Below, piece by piece: positions 24,882 to 32,891 of a DNA stretch of 35,268 nucleotides; the first letter of the stretch is position 1, and each line of letters opens with the position of its first letter. This DNA comes from Shewanella sairae (GTDB lineage: Bacteria; Pseudomonadota; Gammaproteobacteria; Enterobacterales; Shewanellaceae). The notes under the pieces were generated by a model. It searched no databases. It worked only from the letters and a program-made list of their open reading frames with translations, and had not been told where the DNA came from. The position numbers and the translations under genes are program-made. The DNA is taken from NCBI RefSeq assembly GCF_023283535.1, contig NZ_JAKILT010000056.1, positions 1 to 35,268 on the forward strand, given 5' to 3'.

Positions 24882-26039
24882 TTATAAGTTACGTTCTAAA
24901 ATCTTGCGGCTCATTGCCAGATCAACGTCTTGGTTTTCACCAAGGGCTGTCATGCCGTGAGCTTCAAGTTGGCTTACAATTTCATTGATGCTGTTATTGT
25001 CGAGTCCGTAATCTGATAGACGGGTTTGAATACCCATTTGTTCGAAGAACTCACGGGTTTTTTCGATCACAGCATCGATGATTTCGTCGTCAGAACCTTG
25101 AGTAATACCCCATACACGGCTGGCGTACTGTACTAACTTGTCTTTTTTGCCTTGGCGACGCACATCCAACATCCCCGGTAGAATCATGGCTAATGTACGA
25201 GCGTGGTCAACGTCATATAAAGCAGTGATTTCATGGCCAATCATATGGGTTGCCCAGTCGTGGGGTACGCCTTTACCAATCAGACCGTTTAATGCCAATG
25301 TCGCCACCCACATTAGGTTAGCGCGTACATCAAAGTCTTGTGGTTCTGTCAGCGCTTTAGGGCCGAGCTCGACTAAAGTTTGCAATAAGCCTTCGGCAAA
25401 TCTGTCTTGTACTGGCGCATTAACAGGGAAGGTCAGGTACTGCTCGGTGATATGCACAAACGCATCAACCACACCGTTAGCCACTTGGCGCTCTGGTAGA
25501 GTAAAGGTTTTGCTTGGGTCTAATACTGAAAACTGTGGGTAGACATGATCGCTCATAAACGCCAGTTTACTTTTGAACTCTTTACGAGTGATAACGCTGC
25601 CGCTATTCATCTCTGAGCCTGTCGCAGGCAGGGTGAGTACGCTACCAAAAGGCATTGCTTGGGTAACTTTGCCACCCCAGCTTAAAAGAATATCCCAAGG
25701 CTCGCCTTCAAATAAGGCGGCAGCGGCAACAAATTTAGTGCCGTCGATTACAGAGCCACCACCTACTGCTAGTAGGAAGTCGATATCTTGCTGTTTAATG
25801 ACATCTACTGCCAGCATTAAGGTTTCGTAGGTTGGATTAGCTTCGATACCGCCAAACTCAACCACATCACGTTGTTTAAGTGCTGTTTTTACTTCATCGA
25901 GAGTACCGGTACTTTTGGCACTATTACCTCCAAACAAAATTAGCACTTTGGCATCTTGTGGCACCAATTTATCTAATTCGGCAATCTTACCTTCACCAAA
26001 ACTAATATGGGTAGGGTTGTAGAGTTCAAAGCTTTGCAT
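24882..26039 (-). CDS. yqhD: NADPH-dependent aldehyde reductase YqhD
   Basis: YqhD reduces reactive aldehydes (including acrolein, methylglyoxal-type and lipid peroxidation products) to alcohols. The 385-residue iron-family alcohol dehydrogenase keeps the four metal ligands, D192, H196, H265 and H279, equivalent to E. coli D194/H198/H267/H281, and GGGS at 93-96. I choose the ATG at 26039 because AGGA sits six bases before it; the ATG at 26045 touches that AGGA. It is the first structural gene behind a NemR-type operator at 26094-26108. Confidence 0.94.
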   Translation of the reverse strand: MQSFELYNPTHISFGEGKIAELDKLVPQDAKVLILFGGNSAKSTGTLDEVKTALKQRDVVEFGGIEANPTYETLMLAVDVIKQQDIDFLLAVGGGSVIDGTKFVAAAALFEGEPWDILLSWGGKVTQAMPFGSVLTLPATGSEMNSGSVITRKEFKSKLAFMSDHVYPQFSVLDPSKTFTLPERQVANGVVDAFVHITEQYLTFPVNAPVQDRFAEGLLQTLVELGPKALTEPQDFDVRANLMWVATLALNGLIGKGVPHDWATHMIGHEITALYDVDHARTLAMILPGMLDVRRQGKKDKLVQYASRVWGITQGSDDEIIDAVIEKTREFFEQMGIQTRLSDYGLDNNSINEIVSQLEAHGMTALGENQDVDLAMSRKILERNL

Positions 26040-26079
26040 AATCATTCCTATAATCGACTACAGCGTCGAGTGAGACTTA

Positions 26080-26115
26080 GGTCTAGAAATAAGTAGACCA
26101 GTCGTCTAGTAGACG
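26080..26115. promoter_or_regulatory. NemR-type operator cluster upstream of yqhD
   Basis: TAGACCAGTCGTCTA (26094-26108) is flanked by further half-sites: GGTCTA at 26080-26085 and TAGACG at 26110-26115, the latter making CGTCTA-G-TAGACG palindromic. The core is nearly identical to the site before nemR (26824-26838). It lies 55 bp before the yqhD ATG and 65 bp after the nemR gene. Confidence 0.75.
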
Positions 26116-26179
26116 TTTAAAAAATACCCGCCATAAACAGATATAAGCTTAGGCGGGGGAGATAAATTTACTGACTATT

Positions 26180-26803
26180 TTAATCGGGTCGCGCTAATGC
26201 GGTCACCGGATGGGCTAATAGTGCTTTGGTCACCAGTAATACGCGCTCAATGACATTTGGATCACGGATTAATTTGTTTCTTAAGCTGGCACCTAACCAT
26301 AGTTGGTATAAGGTTTCAGCAGTATTGGCGGCATGCATGGGCGCTATTGAGCCATCTGCAATGCCAGCTTCAATGCCTTTGGCTAATTGCGCGATGACTG
26401 CTGAAGAGCCTTTATCTAAGGCTAAACGCATCGACTCAGAAAGATCGGCGACTTCAGCACTGAGCTTAACCACTAGGCACTTTTGGTCAACACAAGCATC
26501 ACTCTGAGTGCTTTGCCAGCGCAGCCAATAGGTCATTAATCTGTCTAAGCCTGATCCTTCGTTTGAGGAAAATAGCGCCTCGATATTAGCCAAGTACGAT
26601 TTAAAGTAATTGTTAATAATCTCTTCACCAAACTGCTCTTTAGATTTGAAGTAGTGGTAAAAAGAACCTTTAGGTACATCGGCAAATTTTAGGATCTGCG
26701 ACAAACCCACATTAGAAAAGCCTTTGCTGGAGATCAGGCTGTAACCAGAGTCAATAATGTGCTGTCGGGTTTGCTGAGGATCTGTTTTGATACTTTTATT
26801 CAT
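26180..26803 (-). CDS. nemR: NemR-like electrophile-sensing TetR repressor
   Basis: E. coli NemR leaves DNA when a reactive cysteine meets electrophiles or hypochlorous acid. This 207-residue protein follows its sequence: GFSNVGLSQILK, the helix VPKGSFYHYFKSKEQFG, and KCLVVKLSAEVADLS with C109 at the position of the sensor C106. K177 in LRNKLIR corresponds to K175, the lysine reported to form a sulfenamide with it. A second Cys (C104) is extra. It lies upstream of yqhD, PfpI and gst on the same strand. Matching operators before it and before yqhD indicate autoregulation plus control of the detoxification genes. nemA and gloA, the E. coli targets, are not here. Confidence 0.88.
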   Translation of the reverse strand: MNKSIKTDPQQTRQHIIDSGYSLISSKGFSNVGLSQILKFADVPKGSFYHYFKSKEQFGEEIINNYFKSYLANIEALFSSNEGSGLDRLMTYWLRWQSTQSDACVDQKCLVVKLSAEVADLSESMRLALDKGSSAVIAQLAKGIEAGIADGSIAPMHAANTAETLYQLWLGASLRNKLIRDPNVIERVLLVTKALLAHPVTALARPD

Positions 26804-26823
26804 AGCAGTCAGCTTAACACAAT

Positions 26824-26838
26824 TAGACCGGTCGTCTA
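26824..26838. promoter_or_regulatory. NemR-type operator upstream of nemR
   Basis: TAGACCGGTCGTCTA, 20 bp before the nemR ATG, shares the 17-base string TAGACCRGTCGTCTAGT with the site before yqhD. Its position overlaps the likely promoter, which suits autorepression. Confidence 0.78.
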
Positions 26839-26926
26839 GTGATTTTTTGTTTAAAAATAAATCAGCTTAGATTATTGCTTGTATTGAGTCTGATTGCTGT
26901 TTGAATAAATGCTCACAAAAGTGCCG

Positions 26927-27379
26927 CTATAACGGCAGCGTATTACGTGAGAAGTTTTGTTTTAATACCACTGTAGATTCTATACCGGCAATACAATTTA
27001 AGCTGCCGAGAGATTTTTTCACAAAGCTTTCGTAGCTCAGCAGATCGCTGGCGACAATTTTTAGCAGATAGTCGTGAGCGCCTGTAACCACTGAGCACTC
27101 CATTATTTGCTCTAAGTTTTCAACACTTTCTTCAAACATTATCGCGTGTTGGTCTGAATTTTCTTTAAGGCGAACAAAGGCATAAACCACCACATTTAGA
27201 CCGACTTCTTTCGGATCAATTTGCGCTGCGTAACCACTAATCACACCACTTTGCTCAAGCTTTCTCACTCGGCGTAGGCAAGGGGTGTCTGACATATTGA
27301 GTTTTGCCGCTAATTCACTAATCGCGATTCGGCCTTGGCGCTGGAGAATAGCCAGTATGTTGCGATCTTTATTGTCCAT
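26927..27379 (-). CDS. Lrp/AsnC-family transcriptional regulator
   Basis: The 150-residue protein has the Lrp helix-turn-helix (LAAKLNMSDTPCLRRVRKLE, about 23-42) and an ASNC/RAM ligand domain (VTGAHDYLLKIVASD, about 98-112). It is divergent from the PrnB-like gene, 168 bp away, and is probably its regulator, with an amino acid such as tryptophan as a possible ligand (inference). Lrp proteins commonly regulate adjacent divergent amino acid genes. Confidence 0.9.
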   Translation of the reverse strand: MDNKDRNILAILQRQGRIAISELAAKLNMSDTPCLRRVRKLEQSGVISGYAAQIDPKEVGLNVVVYAFVRLKENSDQHAIMFEESVENLEQIMECSVVTGAHDYLLKIVASDLLSYESFVKKSLGSLNCIAGIESTVVLKQNFSRNTLPL

Positions 27380-27507
27380 CGATGAAGCCTTTTGTCTGGT
27401 TTGGTGATAATCAATATTAATAATTCTTTTTATAGTGGATTTCGATCTTAAATGAAAGTATTTAGGGCTAGATTGCCGATTTAAACTGAGAAGATACTGT
27501 TAGGCTA

Positions 27508-27532
27508 ATTCGAGTGATTGTTGTACTCGAAT
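27508..27532 (+). promoter_or_regulatory. Inverted repeat ATTCGAGT-N9-ACTCGAAT before the PrnB-like gene
   Basis: Perfect 8-bp arms with a 9-base loop end 15 bases before the ATG and 3 bases before the AAGGA ribosome binding site. It may be an operator for the divergent Lrp protein, or an mRNA hairpin that limits ribosome access. Confidence 0.5.
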
Positions 27533-27547
27533 AATAAGGACCAGAAA

Positions 27548-28723
27548 ATGACGCGCAACACCCAAGCATTCGATCATTGGATCCGCACCCGCTTTGTTGA
27601 ACTCAATAGCCGATTAGAAGTTTTGTACGCCGAGCAAGAAGATAGAGCCAATGTTGAAGGTATTGGTGAAGACATAAAGCTGCTGCTTGAAGCTGAAGGT
27701 CGAGAGCTGATTGCCAGCTTATTGGTTGAGGGCAATACCGATGAAGGCTTTGATCATGCTTTTGATTTACTCGGTAATGTGGGCTTATATATGGCGGCTT
27801 GCCGTCGACATGAAATCACCGAGCCGTCCCGTGAAACAGTCTCACCGCTTACTGAAGCATCAGCTCTAGCTATGCATATTGGTGCGTCTATTGGTGTCAC
27901 GCCAAGATTTGCTACAGCCCACCTGACGACTCATAACCGTGCTAAGCAAGGCGTATATAAGCGTTTTACCAATTTGGATGCTGAAAAGCTATTTGTTGAT
28001 TACAACACTAAGGGCATTTTGGCGTATAAGCGTGCCGCAGACGCATTACTCAAGATCCAACCATTGGGCATTGACCATCCTATTGCCTACGACTTGCTGT
28101 TGGTTGCCAAACGGGCTTTACGTGATGTGATTGATTCAAATAAGGTGTTGTTTCAAGAGCTCGATGCTGATGACTTTTTCTATTGTGTGCGCCCATATTA
28201 CAAGCCTTATCGAGTGGGAAGTCAGGTGTATCGTGGCGCGAATGCCGGCGACTTTGCTGGGATTAACGTGATTGATATGTTGCTAGGCTTATGCGCGGCA
28301 AATGAACCTGGTTATTCGCAAATGCTGGTGGATAAGTTTCTGTATATGATGCCTGAAGATCAAAGCATATTGCGAGACTGTATGCGCCGCACTAGCTTTA
28401 TGGATGACCTGCTGAATATGACTCATCTTAATCATCAAGCTTGGTATCAGCAAAATCTAACTGCGTTTCTAGAGGTGTGTGAGCTTCATGGTGAAACCGC
28501 GATTCAGCATCACAACGAGTTAGTCAGCAAATATATTGCTCAACCTGCTAAGCATATGGAGCAACATCATATCTCCAAGGTAACGGCTAGTGGCCCGCCA
28601 TTACCCGTGTTACTTAATTCATTAGAGAAACTGCGCGATAGAAGAACAGCGGCAAAACGCGATGATATTCATACTCGTTTTAATGATATCGGTTTGCTGA
28701 AAGCAACACTGGAGGTTGGTTGA
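27548..28723 (+). CDS. PrnB-like (DUF1864) haem dioxygenase-superfamily protein
   Basis: The 391-residue protein matches, as far as I can recall it, the PrnB/DUF1864 family of the tryptophan/indoleamine 2,3-dioxygenase superfamily. PrnB rearranges chlorinated tryptophan in pyrrolnitrin synthesis, and a Shewanella frigidimarina homologue (SfdB) has been studied structurally as a haem protein that binds tryptophan. Several His residues in the C-terminal half (for example in MTHLNHQAW) are candidate haem ligands. No pyrrolnitrin genes accompany it. I start at the ATG preceded by AAGGA; an upstream TTG frame from 27518 runs through the hairpin and is unlikely. The next gene starts one base after its stop, so the two form an operon. 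The product is unknown. Confidence 0.8.
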   Translation: MTRNTQAFDHWIRTRFVELNSRLEVLYAEQEDRANVEGIGEDIKLLLEAEGRELIASLLVEGNTDEGFDHAFDLLGNVGLYMAACRRHEITEPSRETVSPLTEASALAMHIGASIGVTPRFATAHLTTHNRAKQGVYKRFTNLDAEKLFVDYNTKGILAYKRAADALLKIQPLGIDHPIAYDLLLVAKRALRDVIDSNKVLFQELDADDFFYCVRPYYKPYRVGSQVYRGANAGDFAGINVIDMLLGLCAANEPGYSQMLVDKFLYMMPEDQSILRDCMRRTSFMDDLLNMTHLNHQAWYQQNLTAFLEVCELHGETAIQHHNELVSKYIAQPAKHMEQHHISKVTASGPPLPVLLNSLEKLRDRRTAAKRDDIHTRFNDIGLLKATLEVG

Positions 28724-28724
28724 A

Positions 28725-29840
28725 ATGAGCGCTTTTAAAGATGACTTTATGTTAGCGCCCGGCAGTTATTTGCTTAATCACTCTGTGGGCCGACCGCTAA
28801 AAACCGCAGAGCAGGCATTTAATCAGCAATTTTTTGCCCCTTGGCAAACATCGGGTAAAGAACCTTGGCAAGACTGGTTAGCGGTTATTGAATCATTTCA
28901 TCAGGCTTTGGCTCAGCTGTTTAATGCCTGTGCCAGGGAGTTTTGTCCTCAGGTGAATCTATCGAGTGCACTGACTAAGCTGGTTATGTCGCTTGAGCGC
29001 TTAGAGCGCCCCAATGCTGTAGTACTAATGAGTGAGATTGATTTCCCCAGTATGGGTTTTGCGCTGCAAAAAGCGCTGCCAGATAGCTGTGAGCTGCGCT
29101 TTATTGCTAAAGACTTAGATATAACTGACGCAGCGGTTTGGCAGTCGTATATTACAGATGATGTTGATTTAGCGTTTGTTAGTCATGTTTACTCAAATAC
29201 CGGTCAGCAAGCGCCTTTAGCTGACATTGTTGCTGCGGCAAAGTCTAAGCAGGCGCTAACGGTTATTGATGTCGCGCAATCCGCGGGGATAATTCCAATT
29301 GATTTACAGCAGTTACAGCCCGATTTTTTGATTGGCTCGAGTGTGAAATGGTTATGTGGTGGACCCGGCGCCGCATACTTGTGGATTAACGCAGCGCATA
29401 TTGAGCATTGCCAGCCAAAAGATGTCGGTTGGTTTAGCCATGAAAATCCATTTGAATTTGATATTCACGACTTTCGTTATCATGCCAGTGCCTTAAAGTT
29501 TTGGGGCGGTACGCCATCGATTGCACCGTATGCGATTGCTGCGCACAGCATTGAATACTTTGCCAATATTGGTAGCCATCATCTACGCGAGCACAATCAG
29601 AGCTTGTTGAATTTACTGCATGATAGTTTGGGAGATGCGGTGGTATCACCCAAGCTTGAAAATAAGCGCAGCGCTACAGCAATATTGGATTTTGGGGGTA
29701 AACAGCAGCAGGTTTTAACAGCGTTAAAGCGGGCTAAAATAAGTGTAGATGTGCGCAGTCAAGGGATCCGCGTATCGCCACACATCTACAACGATATTAC
29801 CGACATTAACAAACTGATTAAAGTTGTGGAGAGTTGTTAA
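28725..29840 (+). CDS. PLP-dependent class V aminotransferase/kynureninase-like enzyme
   Basis: The 371-residue fold-type I PLP enzyme has the Schiff-base lysine K208 in IGSSVKWLCGGPG and the pyridine-binding D182 in TVIDVAQSAG. These resemble kynureninase and class V aminotransferases; the protein is somewhat shorter than typical kynureninase. A GGAGG ribosome binding site within the end of the preceding gene and a one-base gap show tight coupling to the PrnB-like enzyme. It probably acts on that enzyme's product, perhaps an oxidised tryptophan derivative (inference). Confidence 0.85.
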   Translation: MSAFKDDFMLAPGSYLLNHSVGRPLKTAEQAFNQQFFAPWQTSGKEPWQDWLAVIESFHQALAQLFNACAREFCPQVNLSSALTKLVMSLERLERPNAVVLMSEIDFPSMGFALQKALPDSCELRFIAKDLDITDAAVWQSYITDDVDLAFVSHVYSNTGQQAPLADIVAAAKSKQALTVIDVAQSAGIIPIDLQQLQPDFLIGSSVKWLCGGPGAAYLWINAAHIEHCQPKDVGWFSHENPFEFDIHDFRYHASALKFWGGTPSIAPYAIAAHSIEYFANIGSHHLREHNQSLLNLLHDSLGDAVVSPKLENKRSATAILDFGGKQQQVLTALKRAKISVDVRSQGIRVSPHIYNDITDINKLIKVVESC

Positions 29841-29847
29841 AGTCTGC

Positions 29848-29878
29848 GGCTACGGGACTTATCCCGTAGCCAACCTAC
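29848..29878 (-). repeat. REP-like palindrome, probable terminator of the PrnB-like operon
   Basis: On the minus strand it reads GTAGGTT then the hairpin GGCTACGGGA-TAAG-TCCCGTAGCC, with perfect 10-bp arms. The GTAGGTT head is the same as in the array at 5760-6860. It begins 7 bp after the aminotransferase stop, between convergent genes. Confidence 0.75.
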
Positions 29879-29921
29879 CTAGGTTACAAGCAATGTTTTT
29901 AATTGCTTAATAAATATAAAA

Positions 29922-30227
29922 TTAAGGCTGCACAGCTCTTAAGTAGGTTTTGCGGTAGTCGTACTTCTGGTTAATATGGTTAAGCTCACCGATAGAAAGT
30001 TTGCTCAATAATGTCACGCCTTTCTCATCCGTCACAAACTTTTGTGCTGTACGATTAACAAAGTCAACTACGTAAACACTGCTATTTTCCAGTTCAGTTG
30101 CTGTTTGTTGTGCAGCTTGGTTTGAGCAGTCATTGCATTTAGCAATCGGACCCATTGCCGCAACACTTGCGGTTGAGATTAATAGTCCAGCGGTTAACAG
30201 CGCAGCTTGGCTAATTGATTTTCTCAT
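29922..30227 (-). CDS. Small secreted protein of unknown function
   Basis: The 101-residue protein has a clear signal peptide (to about A24) and then a CNDC motif. The remaining ~70 residues include TELENSSVYVVDFVNRTAQKF and a basic, Tyr-rich C-terminus. I do not recognise a domain. CNDC could be redox-active or metal-binding, but no haem-type histidine follows. A strong AAGGAAA site precedes the ATG, and a CRP-like dyad lies 22 bp upstream. It stands alone between convergent and divergent neighbours. Confidence 0.75.
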   Translation of the reverse strand: MRKSISQAALLTAGLLISTASVAAMGPIAKCNDCSNQAAQQTATELENSSVYVVDFVNRTAQKFVTDEKGVTLLSKLSIGELNHINQKYDYRKTYLRAVQP

Positions 30228-30249
30228 ATTGGTTTCCTTTTTATAAAAT

Positions 30250-30265
30250 AGTGATCTTTGTCACA
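30250..30265. promoter_or_regulatory. CRP-like dyad upstream of the small secreted protein gene
   Basis: AGTGATCTTTGTCACA differs from TGTGA-N6-TCACA at one arm base. It is only 22 bp from the ATG at 30227, so if functional it may lie over or downstream of the promoter and repress. Confidence 0.35.
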
Positions 30266-30475
30266 CTTTTAATCTAGTTTATATTTTAGGCAGAGTCCAG
30301 AACTTTTTGTTATTAAGTTGTTGTTTAATAGTATTTTATTTAGTTTGTGCTAATTTAGTCACGTGTTCAGGAAGGCATATATCATTTGCTGGAGAGTTCA
30401 TTGGGTTAGCTTGCTAAACCTAGATCTTTGGTCGATAGTAATAGTAGATCGCAGTTGTTCATTTAAGGGATTTTA

Positions 30476-31486
30476 ATGAAGATATTCATGCTGTTAATTA
30501 GCCTATTTTGCTTTAGCGTTTCAGCTATGGACTGGCAAATTCAATCGCTGGCTGCTAATGCTTCATTTAGGGGCAGCGCGGTATCTGATGGTGTTGTTTG
30601 GGTTACTGGTAGTAAAAATCAGGTTTATATTTCTAAAGATGCCGGTAAATCTTGGCAAGATGTGTCGGTTAAGACTGAGTTGTTAACTGATTTTCGCGAC
30701 ATTGAAGTATTTGATGCCAATACTGCAATCGTGATGGGGGCGGGTGCTGGCGGTTTATCAAAGCTCTACATCACCAAAAATCAGGGGCTCAGTTGGGAGT
30801 TATTATTTGATAACCCTGATGACCTTGGCTTTTTCAATTCGATTGCTTTTTGGGACCGTAATAATGGTTTGCTATTGGGTGATCCAGTTGGCGGCTGCTA
30901 CGTTATTTTACGTACCTCTGATGGTGGTCAGACTTGGCGGCGTATCGCGCAGCGTGAGTTGCCTGAAATGCTCGATAAAGAGGTGGCTTTTGCGGCTAGC
31001 GGAAATACGTTAATTGTTGATAAGCGCAGTAGAGCTTGGTTTACCTCTGGCGGCTTTAGTAGCTCAGTCTACAGTAGCGCAGATTCGGGTAAACACTGGC
31101 GTCGCGGGCCTGTTGCACTTTATGACGATACTCAAACTGCTGGTGGTTATGGCTTAGCTTTTAATACCTTAGGCGATCTGTTTGTACTTGGTGGCGATTA
31201 CCAACAGCGGGATAAACATGATGCCAATATGGTGTATCTAAAGGGCTATGTTTGGCATAAACCGCCGGGAGCCACCCCTGGACTGCGAACCGCAATGGCG
31301 TGTTATCAGGAAACTTGTATTGCAACAGGTAAGCTATCGACAGATATTTCCCATGATAATGGTTATAGCTGGCAGCCGCTGCTGATCAACGGTGAATCAC
31401 AAGGGTTCTTCACCTTAGGCATTGAGGGAAACTTGTTAGTCGCAGCAGGGCACGATGGGCGTGTGGCAGTGCATCGATTTGAGTGA
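30476..31486 (+). CDS. Secreted YCF48-like/BNR beta-propeller protein
   Basis: The 336-residue protein has a signal peptide (to about A17) and repeated Asp-box-like motifs of a beta-propeller: SKDAGKSWQDV, TKNQGLSWELL, TSDGGQTWRRI, SADSGKHWRRG and SHDNGYSWQPL, spaced about 45-100 residues apart. These are typical of YCF48/photosystem II assembly factor-like and sialidase-type propellers found in non-photosynthetic bacteria. A specific function cannot be assigned. AAGGGA precedes the ATG and a terminator follows. Confidence 0.85.
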   Translation: MKIFMLLISLFCFSVSAMDWQIQSLAANASFRGSAVSDGVVWVTGSKNQVYISKDAGKSWQDVSVKTELLTDFRDIEVFDANTAIVMGAGAGGLSKLYITKNQGLSWELLFDNPDDLGFFNSIAFWDRNNGLLLGDPVGGCYVILRTSDGGQTWRRIAQRELPEMLDKEVAFAASGNTLIVDKRSRAWFTSGGFSSSVYSSADSGKHWRRGPVALYDDTQTAGGYGLAFNTLGDLFVLGGDYQQRDKHDANMVYLKGYVWHKPPGATPGLRTAMACYQETCIATGKLSTDISHDNGYSWQPLLINGESQGFFTLGIEGNLLVAAGHDGRVAVHRFE

Positions 31487-31526
31487 TGTATCAAGTTACC
31501 TCAAGACGGAACAAATGTAGCAAACG

Positions 31527-31556
31527 AAAAGCCCAAATCTAAAGTTTGGGCTTTTT
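31527..31556. terminator. Bidirectional terminator after the YCF48-like gene
   Basis: AAAAGCCCAAA and TTTGGGCTTTT form a perfect 11-bp stem over a 7-base loop, between convergent genes. Confidence 0.92.
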
Positions 31557-31577
31557 AGTTTAATTCGTTTGGGTAGC

Positions 31578-32786
31578 TTATTGAGTTTGTTGGTAATGTT
31601 TGCCACTTATCCGTTGGATAATTTGGGTGGCATTAAGATCATGAATAACATTGATTACTGTTGCAGGTGCATCGGTTACCGCGCCAATAATCACTAGAAT
31701 AGGGATCACTTCTATCGGCAAGCCTAAGGTGGTGACGATAAAGATCTCACCAAGAAAAGCGCCGCCGGGAACACCGCCAATTACAAAGGCTGACAACACT
31801 GAAATCAATACCGTCAGCGCAAATACGTCGGCAGTAAAATCTAAGCCTAGAATCGAGTAGATAAACACAATCTTAAGCGCCGTGGTCATGGCGGCGCCGC
31901 CCTTATTCAGGTTGACCAACAAGGGGAGGCTAATATCGGCGATATCTTCTCTTAGCCCCATTTTACTGGCGGCGCGAATATTTACCGGTAACGATGCTAA
32001 TGAAGAACTGGTGCCTAAAGCGGTTGCTGAAGGTTCTACCGCGTTACGCCAAAACTGCTTAACCCCATTTATGCCGCCACCAAGCCAAGCATAAAGAGTG
32101 CTGCCTAAAGTGTAATAAATCGCTGCAGCGATAAAGAATAAGCCGATAGCGCGAGCAAAAGTGCTTAACAACTCTGGATCTTGGCTAGCCATGGTTGAGG
32201 CAAAGTAAGCACCGAGACCAACTGGTGCGGCAACCATCAAAATAGACACGATTTTCATAATCACGGTATTGAGGCTATCGAGCATCGCGGAAACTTTTTC
32301 GCCGTCTTTACCGGATTGACCAATAGCGATACCACTGATTACCGACATGATAATCAGCGCGAGTATGTTTGATTTCGACAACAGGCCGACAAAATCATTA
32401 GTCGTGAGCAGGCTAACAAAATCCATCTCGCCCGATCCGGCGCTCACTTGCTGCTGCAGATCGAGGGTTACGCCTTGAGCTGGGTCGTAAATTGAGGCTA
32501 AGCCAATAATGCCGAGTGTGGGGATAATCGCCATGGCAATCGACACTAAAAATATGCTTATCAATATAGCCCCTAAGCGCTTTAAATCCGTCATACGGGC
32601 AATGGATGAGGTTACGCTGATAGCCACTAACGGCACGATAATCATAAAAAGTAGGTTTAAAAATATCTGGCCTAATGGTTTTAGTTTTAGGGCAAAATCT
32701 GGAGTAAAAATACCGATTATTCCACCTAACATTAGCGCTGAAAGTAAAATAATTGAGCTGCGATAAGGCGCGAGTTTATGCCACAT
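31578..32786 (-). CDS. Dicarboxylate/amino acid:cation symporter (DAACS family)
   Basis: The 402-residue inner-membrane protein has about eight hydrophobic segments and the family signatures. The serine-rich re-entrant loop appears as ALGTSSSLASLP, followed by the NLNKGGAAM motif of TM7 and GGVPGGAF plus TDAPATVINV near TM8. It couples uptake of a C4-dicarboxylate or amino acid to Na+ or H+. The substrate is not readable from sequence. It is shorter than E. coli GltP (about 437) but looks complete. No regulator is adjacent. Confidence 0.9.
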   Translation of the reverse strand: MWHKLAPYRSSIILLSALMLGGIIGIFTPDFALKLKPLGQIFLNLLFMIIVPLVAISVTSSIARMTDLKRLGAILISIFLVSIAMAIIPTLGIIGLASIYDPAQGVTLDLQQQVSAGSGEMDFVSLLTTNDFVGLLSKSNILALIIMSVISGIAIGQSGKDGEKVSAMLDSLNTVIMKIVSILMVAAPVGLGAYFASTMASQDPELLSTFARAIGLFFIAAAIYYTLGSTLYAWLGGGINGVKQFWRNAVEPSATALGTSSSLASLPVNIRAASKMGLREDIADISLPLLVNLNKGGAAMTTALKIVFIYSILGLDFTADVFALTVLISVLSAFVIGGVPGGAFLGEIFIVTTLGLPIEVIPILVIIGAVTDAPATVINVIHDLNATQIIQRISGKHYQQTQ

Positions 32787-32852
32787 TATAGTTATTCCGT
32801 GAATGATGTCTGATGATATTCAAGACATGGGTTAAGCCAGTAATCAGTAAAT

Positions 32853-32888
32853 AAATAGGCCTGCGTGCGGAAGGCCTATTTGTATTTT
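32853..32888. terminator. Hairpin between symporter start and the GPW-repeat gene
   Basis: AAATAGGCCT and AGGCCTATTT pair perfectly (32853-32881) over a 9-base loop, just after the stop codon of the large minus-strand gene. The longest T-run is on its plus-strand side, so minus-strand termination efficiency is uncertain. Confidence 0.6.
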
Positions 32889-32891
32889 TTG

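Noticed and set aside
25138..25542. 134-codon plus-strand frame antisense to yqhD
   Set aside because: The opposite strand encodes conserved YqhD metal ligands; the antisense frame follows from its codon use.
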